Of a stretch of 64,000 bases of DNA, positions 23,857 to 33,707 are shown piece after piece. Every line of letters begins with the position of its first letter. Within the stretch, counting starts at the first letter, position 1. Below the pieces are notes generated by a model. The model saw only the letters and a list, made by a program, of their open reading frames with translations, made no database searches and was not told the DNA's origin. The DNA lies in NCBI GenBank assembly GCA_027625915.1, contig JANTQA010000036.1, positions 1,049,501-1,113,500 of the forward strand, written 5' to 3'. The DNA comes from Anaeramoeba flamelloides. Lineage: Eukaryota > Metamonada > Anaeramoebidae. The translations under genes were made by a program, and so were the position numbers.

Positions 23857-24169
23857 TCGGATATTTTTATTTTAAAAAAAATGTTTATTTCCTTTTCTTT
23901 TTTATTTTTACAAAGATGATTTATCAAAAAAAAAAAAGAAAAGCAAAAATAATATATTAAAACCATTTTTACCACAATAGACGTTTTTAATTTTATTTCA
24001 AGCCAACAAAAAATAGGATCAATTCTTAACTAAAAAATTTTCTTTTTTAACTTGGTTGTAAGTATCTTTCCATTTTTGTCTAAAAATTTTATTATTAAAT
24101 AATTTTTTGGGAATTGAAATAAAAATTTTGATAATTTTAATTTGAAAAAAACGAATGGTAAAATTATTA

Positions 24170-24571
24170 CTAATAATCATTTTGGTTTGATACGATCTTA
24201 AATTTTTTTGGTTCAACTCCTAATAGAATGCTTTTAATTTCATTTTTCTGTAATAATAAAAATTGTGATGTTTTGTAAATTCTTTGCCTCATTAATTTAT
24301 TTTCTCGAATCAATTTTAATTTAAGTTCTTTATTATTATCTATTTCAATTAATCGGGTATTGTGGTGTGCTTGCAGCCGCTGATATTTTTTTTGGTGCAT
24401 TTTTTGTGTTACTCTTACTTGTTTAACACAAGAGAAAAATGCCCTTTCTTTTTCTTTTTGGTAATCTTCTAAAATTTTTTGGATTTGTTCCAAGTTTAAA
24501 TTAATCCCAGTTTTTAATTTGTCGTTATTAACCCTTTTTAGTTTATTTTTAATTCTGTTACAGGCATTCAT
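24170..24571 (-). CDS. Coiled-coil protein, function unknown
   Basis: I do not recognise a family. The ATG at 24571 opens a 133-residue frame of mostly charged helix formers with few breakers, consistent with a coiled coil over residues 25-110 (for example ILEDYQKEKERAFFSCVKQ). It ends LGVEPKKFKI before a short tail. A GTATCA near codon 126 could be a donor joining to AG-preceded sequence at about 24083, giving a slightly different C-terminus. Codon content is clearly richer than the flanks, and the upstream sequence is T/A-rich and leader-like. No other gene is adjacent on this strand. I judge it real but cannot assign a role. Confidence 0.55.
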   Translation of the reverse strand: MNACNRIKNKLKRVNNDKLKTGINLNLEQIQKILEDYQKEKERAFFSCVKQVRVTQKMHQKKYQRLQAHHNTRLIEIDNNKELKLKLIRENKLMRQRIYKTSQFLLLQKNEIKSILLGVEPKKFKIVSNQNDY

Positions 24572-24989
24572 AATATTTTGGTTGTATTCTATAATTGGTT
24601 TGAATATGAAAGAAAAAAAAAGAAAAAGAAAATAACAAAGTTATTAAATGAAAATATTTATTTTAATTTGGATTGGTTTTTTATTATTTATGGTAATAAC
24701 ATTTCAAAGAACCAAAATTTATGAAAAAAATTTTTTTTTTGAAATGATTTAAATCTAAAAGATATGAAAAAAATATTATTTGCGATCGGGTTTATGTTTA
24801 TTTTAGGACATTGCTTTTTTTTAATATAATTTTAAATGTTTGTTCTAACATTAGAATATTATATTTATTTCAAATTTATTAAGAGTGGTCTTTTATCAGT
24901 ATATTTTGATACTAAACAGGTAAATATGTTTACCATAATTTTGTTTTGTTTTTGTTTTGTTTTGTTTTATTTCCTAAAATAATAATAAT

Positions 24990-25501
24990 ATATAAACTAT
25001 CATTCAAAATCATTGGCCCATCAAAAATCAAAATTTAAAGAAAAATATTTTTAATACTTGTAGTTATCTATTATAATATCAAAATTTTTATTTTAGTATT
25101 TGGTTCACTACTCCAGGGGTATTTGTTTTTCTTCAAAAAATAAAATAAAAAAAGTTGTAAAAAAATTTTAAAAAAAATTGGGCCATATATTTTGAATGAA
25201 GCATTACATGAAAAAAAATTTTTTTACAAATTAATGAAACCCATTTATCGATTCTCCTCCCCTTTGAATAACTAAATCTAATCTCTTTGTCATATTTGAA
25301 ACCAATTTTTCCATTAATTCATCTGTTACTTCTTTCAAATTTTTCATTTTCATTTTCGATTTTAACAAAACACTTTTGAAAAAATAAAAAAAGAGAAAAA
25401 ATGATTTATTTGCAAACTTTTCATTGTGAGAGGAAAAACTTCAAAACGATACAAAAGCAATTCAAAATTGAAATATAAGGTGGGCCATTTATTTTGAATT
25501 T

Positions 25502-25508
<7 letters not shown>
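24990..25508 (-). mobile_element. Internally deleted Tc1/mariner element
   Basis: The left end reads TATAAACTATCATTCAAAAT then CATTGGCCCA. The right end is the complement of TATAAACTAAAATTCAAAAT then AAATGGCCCA, so it carries terminal inverted repeats of about 30 bp next to TA-rich target sequence. A third copy of the TGGGCCATATATTTTGAAT motif lies inside at 25183, suggesting a nested or rearranged insertion. The body is far shorter than an autonomous element (usually 1.3 kb or more) but retains the transposase 3' end. Confidence 0.75.
25231..25340 (-). pseudogene. Tc1/mariner transposase C-terminal fragment
   Basis: The minus strand reads about 36 codons ending in TAA (stop at 25233-25231). 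It includes LMEKLVSNMTKRLDLVIQRG and then GESINGFH. This matches the C-terminal pattern of Tc1-like DDE transposases (a 'LVxSMPxRLxAVIxxxGG' tail just before the stop). The open frame extends upstream into a low-complexity Lys/Met-rich stretch. No DDE catalytic region remains nearby, so the fragment cannot be active. Confidence 0.8.
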
Positions 25509-25533
<25 letters not shown>

Positions 25534-25559
25534 CACAGGTTGTACGAATTTCGGTTTGA

Positions 25560-26090
25560 AAACAGCAAAAGGTTTATAAAATCGCGTTTTTTCGACCTTT
25601 TTACATGTTTTTTCGTTTCAACCGTTGTTTTCGTTTTTTTTTTTTTTGAAAAAGTCCTCGAATTCTTTTGAAATCATACCTTTCGTTTCTGGGATGTGAA
25701 AAAACGCAAACGAAAAAACTTAAAAACAATGAAGGAACGGAAAAAAAAACAATTAAAAATCAGGAAGGAAGTAATTTCCTTCAAAGTATTGAAAAACTTT
25801 GGAAATATGTGATTTAAATTTAAGTGGGGATTGTTGAATTTAAAACTTTAAAATAGTTTGAGTTTCTATTTTTAAAATGCGAAAATAATAAATACAAAGT
25901 AGGTTTTCTGTTTAAAACTATTGAAAATTGTCAACTCTTCAAACACTGAGGAAGATTTTTTAATTTTTTTTTTTAAATTTACTATTTGGGGGAAGAAAAG
26001 TTATCAATTTTTTCACTTTTTTACCTTTTCCAAATTAGATCAGCTCACGTAACTTTTTTGTATGGTGATTACATACATACCGGCTAACTA
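25560..26090 (+). repeat. Dispersed repeat J, copy 2
   Basis: Collinear with 20500-21030. Its first 200 bp are richer in CG and carry an imperfect inverted repeat (TTTTTTCGTTTCAACCGTTG against a later AACGAAAAAAC...CGG block). Non-coding. Confidence 0.6.
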
Positions 26091-27041
26091 TTTTTTTATT
26101 GATCATAAAAAAAATATTTCAAATTATTAACTTAATAAATAAATTTTTTTTTTCCAAATACTAATTTGAAAAAATCTGATCATTAATTTTTTTTTTATTT
26201 ATATGAACTCAGCTTCAAGTTATGAGTTAGGCAATTATATTACTTATTTTTTTTTTTTTGATACTTGAAACACATTTTTTACACCTAATTTTTTTTTTTA
26301 ATTTATACATTATCACATGTCTTATTTCTTAACAGGTAGTTCCTGGGGGAAGTCTTTATTATGTAATATCAAAAAAATAATTTCATTTTTTTATTATTAT
26401 ATTTTTTTACAGAATTGTTTTCAAACAATTCTTATGGTTCTTTTCGATTCAAAATTACTATTTCTACCTTTTTTCAAAATATTTAATTGTTTAAATGTTG
26501 GGGAAATTCAAACTTGCTTAGCCTTAGTAATAAGCCCTTTCGCCTTTTGTTTTAATATTAGGAATTATCATATTATCTCTTTATTAAATTCTTCTATTCT
26601 ATTCTAATGTTTATTTACTTTACAATAACTAGCGGAAATTGATTATTCAGTAAAGTTTAATTAGTAACCCCCCTTTCAAAAATACAAAAGGTTTAAATTA
26701 AAGTGTCTGACATATTAGATGTACAATCATTAGTATTTAATTATTTATTTTTTTTTAGTATAAACTTCTATTTTTTTTGTGATCGATCATAAATTTTATT
26801 TTTTTGATAAAAACCTAAATTCGTTATCTCTAATAAATTATTCTTACCATTATTTTACTTTTTTTTAATATTTTATTTTGTGATTTTTTTTTTTTGGTTT
26901 CAATAATTGAAGATTTTTGGGAAGTGTAAATAAAGATTTTAATTAAAATATTTTTTTTGGCAAAAAAATCGAATGTGTACGTATTTGTAACAGATGAAAT
27001 TCGTGTGTTTTTTTTTCGGTTTACCCTTAGAAAAAATATCA

Positions 27042-27136
27042 TATATATATATATATATATATTTGAGAAACGAATTTTACGCGTCGCTCACGCGTGCGCC
27101 AACGCGTTCCATTACATCAAAAAAATCGTCATACCT

Positions 27137-27172
<36 letters not shown>
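27042..27172. repeat. Two TA microsatellites flanking a CpG-rich patch
   Basis: TA repeats at about 27042-27061 and 27140-27171 bracket a roughly 45-bp patch with about ten CpGs, in a genome where CpG is otherwise scarce. Confidence 0.8.
27079..27107. promoter_or_regulatory. Three ACGCGT boxes at about one-turn spacing
   Basis: ACGCGT occurs at 27079-27084, 27090-27095 and 27102-27107, with starts 11 and 12 bp apart. In fungi ACGCGT is the MluI cell-cycle box bound by MBF. Whether this organism has such a factor is unknown, and no firm gene starts nearby. The regulatory role is inference; the pattern itself is direct. Confidence 0.4.
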
Positions 27173-27173
<1 letters not shown>

Positions 27174-28779
27174 ATGGAATATCTTAAATTGTAGAATTAT
27201 ACCTTTTTTATTCATTTTTTTTTGAAAAGGTAACTTTGAAATTTCTGATCAAAAAGTCAAAATTTCCAAACATTCTATAAAAGTTTTTCTGATTGATAAA
27301 AATGTTAAGACTGAGAAAATAAATTGGATTTCTTTCCCAATTCTGATCAGAAATCAAGAAAGAATAAAAAAAACATTTATCTTTTGATAAAAACTCTTTC
27401 GTTCATTCAAATTTGTTTTTCAAAATCAAAATAGAGAAAATAATTGAAAAGGGATGTCGGTTGTTATGAATTAAATTTTGGGATGAAAAAAACACTAGAC
27501 TTTTTAAAAATTAAATTTAATACTTGGTTATTTTCAAAAACATTAAAAGGTCATTACACTAAAAAACAATTCAAGAATCATTTTACAATCTAAAAATATT
27601 GGTAAAGTGTCACAGTTTTTTTATACAATTATAAAATAGGATTTTACTTTTTTCTTTAATAATGATATTTTGAGAATCACAGAAATCAAAGAAATCACAG
27701 AAACCAATTTTGAAAAATCAAGAATTTCAAACATTTAACTCTATTCTCAGTAACATAACTAATTATTGATAAATTATTTTAATTTTCAATTAGAAGTTAG
27801 ATTTTTTCAAAAAAATTACTCAAAAATGGTTTTTTGGTTATATAAAATGCCCAGAATCAATATCATTATTTTGTGTTGCATCATTTTCAATTTATATAAT
27901 TACTTTGAAAGGTGGGAAAACGGATTTTGTTAATCTCTTAAACTATGGTGTTTTTGGGTTAATATTAAATATTTAATCCAGAATTAGCACTTTGAAGAAT
28001 AAAAAGGCAAAAAAAAAAATATAAAAGTTTAAAAACAAGATAATTGTAAAATTGTTATATCTATTTTTAGAATTTTCCTGAGAAAAATCGATTTTTAAAA
28101 GAAATTACTTATGACTTTCATAGTGTGGGGAAGATATAAAATTTCAATACAGAAGAGGTATTTTGAGTGGTCCTCACTGATTTAATTGAGGATAAACTCT
28201 AGCTGAACCTTTTTTAAAATTCCGGTTTTATTTTTTTGAAATCTTTTTTATACCCTGTACAGTTAGCCTGGAATTAAATATAATTGTTCCAATTCAAAAG
28301 ACCTATTTTTCAGACAAGTTTTTAAAACACCTTGTATTAGGGGTGGTATAAGTATTTTGTCCTCAAAATTGATTTTTTACAAAAAAACTTGAAAAATGAA
28401 CAAATATTTTTCGCGCATCACGATCATAAAAAAATTTTTTCAAAAAAAAATTAAATATTTGCTAATTTTACCCTTTTTAATACCTTCAATTAGAATAAAC
28501 ACTATTGGTTTATAAAATATCTTTGATCAAAAATTATTTTTTGAGATATTTTATAATTTATGTTGGAAAATCCAATTTTCCAGGTTCGATTAATATTTTT
28601 TTTCAATTTAATAGTAAAAAATTTGAAAACTATTTTTTCTTCTAGATAAGAGTTCATTTTATTATATTTTAAATGTATTTTAAATCTGAGGAATATTTTT
28701 CAAATAGTGAACCAATCATTTTTACTATTAAAGAATTATTTGTTCTTTTAAATTGGAAAAAATATTTTTTCTTTGATTT

Positions 28780-29660
28780 TCCCTTAGGTTTTTTTTTAAT
28801 TTTTGAAATAAACTGAAAATTTTTGGAATTTTCAGTTTATTTCAAAAAGTAAAAAAAAAACAGGACACTTTTCGTTAGGTTTTCCAGAATTTAAAAGAAT
28901 ACAGTATAATCATAGATTTTACTCAATTCTTTTGAATTTTGGAAAACCACCGTTAGATTTTCTTGAGTTTTATGTTTATTTGGAAAATCGGTAGATTTTA
29001 CTAATAAAAAAGAAACCCCCAAGAAAAGCTAGGCACTTGACGGACACTTTCGTTAGGTTTTTTTTAATTTCTGAAATAAACTGAAAATTTTATAAATTTT
29101 CTATTTATTACAAAAATTAAAAAAAAAGATAGGCACTCTACGGCACTCTATGGATACTTTTGTTAGGTTTTACAGAATTTAAAATAATTGAGTAAAATAT
29201 AGATGATTTCGCTCTATTCTTTTGAATTCTGGAAAACCGCTGTTAGCTTTTCTTGAGTTTTCTGTTTATTTGAGAAGTGTTCTAGGTTTTTTTGAGGTTT
29301 TATATTTTATTTGTGAAGTGTTCTAGGTTTTTTTGAGTTTTCTATTTATTTGGAAAATCAATAGATTTTCTTTAGGTTTTTTTTAATTTTAGAAATAAAC
29401 CGAAAATTTTAATAAATTTTCGGTTTATTTCAAAAAGTAAAAAAAACCTAGAACACTTCACAAATAAAACAGAAAACCTCAAGAAAAGCTAGGCACTTGA
29501 CGGACACTTCGGTTAGGTTTTTTTGGGTTTTCTTTTTCTTTGGAAAATCGATCGATTTTTGTTAGGTTTTTTTGAGTTTTCTAATTTTTGAAATAAAATG
29601 GAAATTTTATAAATTTTCAGTTTATTTCATAAAGTAAAGTAAAAAAAACCGACAACACTT
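28780..29660. repeat. Large modular hairpin repeat cluster C
   Basis: At least four palindromes of the TTGAAATAAACTGAAAATTT type (centred near 28820, 29085, 29415 and 29610) alternate with TTTTCCAGAATTTAAAAGAAT modules and AGGCACTCTACGGCACTCTA-type words. The order and spacing vary, as if modules were copied independently. Non-coding. Confidence 0.7.
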
Positions 29661-29899
29661 TCAATATTTATCAACAGTTATTTTTTTTCCGTATTTGAGT
29701 TTTTTTAGATGAGTAGAGTGTTTTCAAAACTATTAGTTATTATCTCTTCAAAAAAATATCCCAAAGTTGAGTTAAAGAAAATTCATTGTCACATCCATTT
29801 AAAATTTTTTACCCCAAAAATAGACCTTTTTTTCTAGACTAGAGACTTTTAAAAAATGTAGTATTATTAACATCAATAAATACAACAGCCTCAAGATTT

Positions 29900-30809
29900 T
29901 TAAGAACTGGAATGTTGATTATGCTGTGAATAAACTGGATTAACAGGGATGAAATGATAATTGAAATTGTAGTTTTGTCTAACTTTTTTTTTCCATTTTA
30001 TTATTTCATACAAGTTACCAGGAGAATAAAAAAGTAAAAAACAAGATGAAAAAAGATTAAAACAGGAACAAAAAATCAAACCTTCTGTTGGAGAAGAAAC
30101 AATTGCCCTTTTAATAGTTTTTTTATTTTCTTGTGGGGGTTTTGAAGAAAGATTTGTTTTCTTTTGGGTTGGACTGATTTTTTTTTTATTGAAAATTTTT
30201 GCCGAATTATGTTTCGATGGTTTGTTGTACATTTTGTTTTTTTGTGTTTTGGAGGAATTTTTGACGTGCAATTGTAAAAATACCTCCCCAGATACTCGAT
30301 GGACTTTGCTGTTTACACTTAAAATCTTCAAGTTTTTTCGATCGGCGGTAAAAACTTGCCATTTGAAAAAGGCGTGTTTTTTTCTTGTTGTTAATAATTT
30401 CTGTATTTCTGTTTTAGCCTTCCTCAAATCCATTTGAAAACCTGGCTGGTTGGCTTGTCGGTGTTGATTTGAATGGTTGTTGGAAAAAGATAATGGTTAT
30501 TAAATGAGTTGCAAAAGATCTCGGAAAAATTGATGAGAAAAATTGATGAGAAAAAAAGAAAAAAAAAAAAATTTAAGAATGAGAAGGAATAATCCAAGTG
30601 TATTTACGTGTTGAAAAGAGATCAACAGTTTGATTTTTGATCATAAACCCTGATCCAGACCACCCAATAATTTTTAAGAATTGTTTTGTGAAAAAGACGA
30701 TTTGTTCGTAATGGTTCAAGACTGCACAAGCCTTATTTGATTGAAATAGTTTTAGGTACAGATCACTTTTTTCGAGATATTTGCTTGGTGTGTGTTCAGC
30801 GTTACCCAT
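29900..30809 (-). CDS. PAS-like signalling protein, possibly N-myristoylated
   Basis: PAS domains are sensor and protein-interaction modules. Exon 1 is 30809-30608 (67 codons plus 1 nt), with donor GTAAATAC. The best acceptor is the AG at 30455-30454, giving a 154-nt intron and exon 2 from 30453. The joined protein reads through the LFST-P-NQPGFQ junction without a stop. Residues 26-67 resemble a PAS core: 'NKACAVLNHYEQIVFF', 'QFLKIIGWS' and 'KNQTVDLFS' follow the usual 'pxaivdxdGxIxyvNxafxxllGw ... gkxxxdLF' pattern. Exon 2 continues with AKTEIQKLL and FKWQVFTADRKNLKILSVN, typical of the segment after such domains, then a basic low-complexity region. A GTTTGA near 30082 may start a further intron before the last about 27 codons. 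The Gly2-Asn3 start suggests N-myristoylation, though residue 6 is His rather than the preferred Ser/Thr. The family call is moderate. Confidence 0.55.
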
Positions 30810-30983
30810 CTTGAAAAATTTTGATCAACAAAAATAGTGTTCTGATTTTTTCTTTTGGAAAATTGCAGGTATGGTAAATTGAACAAAAATAAGTTCATTT
30901 TGGGAATTATTTGTTTTTCTGTTGGAGAAGAGCCACTTTTATTTTGATTTTGCTTACTTTTAAGTGAAGATAAGAAAGGTTTT

Positions 30984-31560
30984 TTAAAAGAATAATTTTC
31001 TCGTTATTGAAAATGGAACAAACTTTCCAAATTTCGATGGAAATTCCCCAAAATTGTTTCTTCTTGGTCGATTTTTTTTCTGAATTGTGACTAAATCAAA
31101 GATAGTGTATTTTTTTAATAGAAAATCTACAAAATTTATTTCTTTTTCATGTTTTGGTAGTGGACATAATTCGAAACAGTCTCTTTTTAACCTTTTATCA
31201 TTTAACATTCTATTGTGTTCAATCTTTGGTATTCTTCTTTTATCGACTTTCTAGAGATACCTGCAAAATATTTAACTTTAAATAAAATTTCTTTGTTTTC
31301 ATCTTTCTTACTTTTAAAAGTATTTTGGAATTTTAAAGGCAAAAGTTTTTTTTTTGGAAGGAAAACCAGTAATACTAACCCCCTAGTAATTTTTCAACCA
31401 GTTTTGTTTTTTAATGAAAAATTAGTAAGTTTTGGATGTTCCTTTCATTTTATTTTGGTTTTGTTTTCGAAAATTTTCTCTTTTTTGTTCTAATCTCTCT
31501 AAAACTGAATTTCTTTTGGAATTATTTTTTATAATCAGGATTTGTATTTTTAAAGAACCT
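30984..31560 (-). pseudogene. Coding remnant or unresolved multi-exon gene, unknown function
   Basis: Reading leftward there are three consecutive coding-like frames. First comes about 45 codons ending near 31425 (SVLERLEQKRENFRKQNQN). A shifted frame follows with one internal TGA (KDENKEILFKVKYFAGISR and SIKEEYQRLNTIEC). Last is an ATG-bearing frame 31208-30984 (RDCFELCPLPKHEKEINFV). Amino-acid use is protein-like across all three. No clean splice pair joins them, so I favour a decaying host gene, but undetected introns are possible. It lies directly upstream of the PAS-like gene on the same strand. Confidence 0.45.
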
Positions 31561-31739
31561 TTGTTTTAGATTTGATGGTACAGATCAAGAAAAGTAATCC
31601 AGTTGAACAATTTAAAGATTTGAGATTTTGTATTAAAGTGATCAATACAATGAGTTCTACTAATAATTCTACCCCATATTTACAAATAAAAATCAGTTCT
31701 TTTTTTTTCTTCTTGTTATAGTGTAGAATAAAATTCAAT

Positions 31740-32020
31740 ATCTAATAGTATACCGAAGTTCAAATCAATTTTGAAAGGAAATTAGTTGATATTTTACGTA
31801 AATTTTCAATTGTGTAATAGGAAATTGTTCTAAATTTTTAAGACTTTTTCTCTTTTTTTCAAATTTTTAGTTTTTTTTTGAAGACTTAATTTTTCTGAAA
31901 ATTAACTATTTTTCAATTTGATCTATCAAATTTGCTTTTTAATAACAGAACTTTAAGAAACGAATATCATGATTAATTACGGTTTATTGTTGGTTTCATT
32001 AACCAGTTAATGTACATTTT
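31740..32020 (+). repeat. Dispersed repeat G, copy 1
   Basis: Collinear and diverged relative to 62133-62430: TTCAAATCAATTTTGAA starts both, and AACATTAAGAAACTATTATCATG / AACTTTAAGAAACGAATATCATG-type blocks plus CGGTTAATGT / CAGTTAATGT end both. A related block follows repeat F copy 2 at 39300-39480. Non-coding. Confidence 0.6.
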
Positions 32021-32842
32021 TTCTTTGTTAAACGAAATATTGCTTTATATTTAGAAACATATATTGTACTTTTCTGTGAACGAAATATTTTTGGCAATTT
32101 GACTTTAACAAATAACTAAATTTGTAAAAGTTATTGGTAATTGGTGATTTTGAAATTCCAAGGATTAATCAATTAAAACAAATTTTTTTTAGAACTAAGA
32201 AAAAAAGGGAAAAAATTAATAAAACACTTTTAACAAAAAAAAATTTAAAAAGTTAAAGAGAATAAAAACGGTAAACAGTGGGGTTGGTAAATACCCTTTT
32301 CAACTCACAACTTTTTGTTTCTAATTTTATCGCAACTAAGGATTTAAATTTTACCAAAAAAAAAAAAAAAAAAACAATTGATCCTTTTCAAATCAGATCA
32401 ATTTTTTAAATTTAAATCCTATCTTTAATGTGTAAAATCATTTTGTTTCAAAATGTATACAGAAACAACCTCTTCTCTTCTTAAATCAATATTAGTCAAA
32501 CTATTAAATGTTGTAGCTATTGTTATTTTCCAATTAATAAATGAAAATTTTGATTTTAATTTCTAAAATGTAATTTTAACTATTACTGATACAATCAATA
32601 TCTTGGTATAAGTAAAAAATGTGTTTTAGTATTCAATAAGGTAGTTTTTTATATTGTCTAAAAATATCATTTCTAAACAATATTGTCAAGATCTTTGGAT
32701 TTGCTTTAACTTATAAACAAGATTAGAAAAATAATTTGGAATGTGAAACAAAAAATTTCGTTTTTTAATTGGCAAATAATTGTATGAAAAAGGATAATAA
32801 TTGTATTTGTTTTTCTTTTCATAGAGCTGTTAATGAGAGTAA

Positions 32843-33707
32843 CTGTTGTGGAAAAAAATTGGGATTCGGAACAAAAGTGGGACGATTATTTTTTCAAAAA
32901 ATAAAAATTTAATTGTCAACATTAGTAAAACTGATCAAAACCACCAGAATTTTTTGAAGATAATAAGAATCCAAATGAAGATTAAAGACATTTAAGAAGT
33001 ATAGTATCTAACTTAGATTTACTTCAGTTCAATTACATCAAGATCGTTCAAAAAGAAGGTCTTAAAAATTAATTCTTTATTTTTAATTGGAAAAAGTGGC
33101 AAAAATGAGTAAAAAGTACATTTTTTTAAAAATTCATATCTTATAAATTATGGTTTTCAGAGAATACACTTAATATTTAATATGAATTATTTAGTGAGTT
33201 CTTGTGAAAATTTTGATTCTTATTAAGATTAAGCAATAATGAAAATGGTAAATTTCTTGATTTTTTGATTTTTCATTGTAAATCTTAATGAAAATGAAAA
33301 TTATTTTTTAGCAATAGTTATTAAATATCAAGATTAAAGGCGCAAAGAAATCAATTTAAAATTCAATGAACTAGCCCAAAAAATCCTTATTTTTAAAATA
33401 CCATTTAAAATGGCAAAGATAAAAAATAGTTATAAATCTTCATTTTTATTAAGATTTAGTTCTAAAAATAAAAAATTGATTTTTACGACATTCTTCTTTT
33501 GACTATCTTGATGAAATTAGAATCACGGGCAAACACATTATACAAAATACTTCTTTAAAAGTCTTTATTCCCTATTTGGATTCTTATTTTCTTCAAAAAA
33601 TTCTGGTGGTTTTGATCAATTTTACTAATGTTGACAATTAAATTTTTATTTTTTGAAAAAATAATCGTCCCACTTTTGTTCCGAATCCCAATTTTTTTCC
33701 ACAACAG
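32843..33707. mobile_element. 865-bp foldback element with about 165-bp near-perfect arms
   Basis: The outer arms (32843-33003 and 33548-33707) are near-identical inverted repeats. The left begins CTGTTGTGGAAAAAAATTGG, and I count only a handful of mismatches. The GTAA at 32839-32842 and 33708-33711 looks like a 4-bp target-site duplication. Complementarity continues inward in diverged form (for example CATCAAGAT.GTCAAAA blocks), so almost the whole element can fold back. No open frame encodes a recognisable transposase. Arm similarity suggests a recent insertion or gene conversion. Confidence 0.85.

Larger units (their letters stand above)
19277..24169. other. Intergenic repeat-rich region downstream of MTR4
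   Basis: No gene is supported. The stretch contains an imperfect tandem duplication (19495-20210), dispersed repeat J copy 1 (about 20500-21030), TA microsatellites (about 20676-20713 and 21014-21050), two MITE-B copies (21081-21276 and 21713-21906), a modular hairpin cluster (22740-23340) and a long A run (23821-23850). Confidence 0.6.
24572..29899. other. Intergenic repeat-rich region with transposon remnants
   Basis: Holds a decayed Tc1/mariner element (about 24990-25508), dispersed repeat J copy 2 (25560-26090), a GC-rich patch with three ACGCGT boxes between two TA microsatellites (27042-27172) and a large modular hairpin cluster (28780-29660). The plus-strand open frame at 26317-26607 is hydrophobic and homopolymer-rich, and I do not accept it as a gene. 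Confidence 0.6.

Noticed and set aside
26317-26607. 96-codon plus-strand open frame with hydrophobic stretches
   Set aside because: The start is inside AT-rich noise, with poly-F and poly-Y runs and no leader, splice or family signal. Could be a relic but not supportable.
26957-27187. Plus-strand open frame spanning the CpG patch
   Set aside because: Built from TA microsatellite codons (Ile-Tyr repeats) around the GC-rich patch; not a credible protein.
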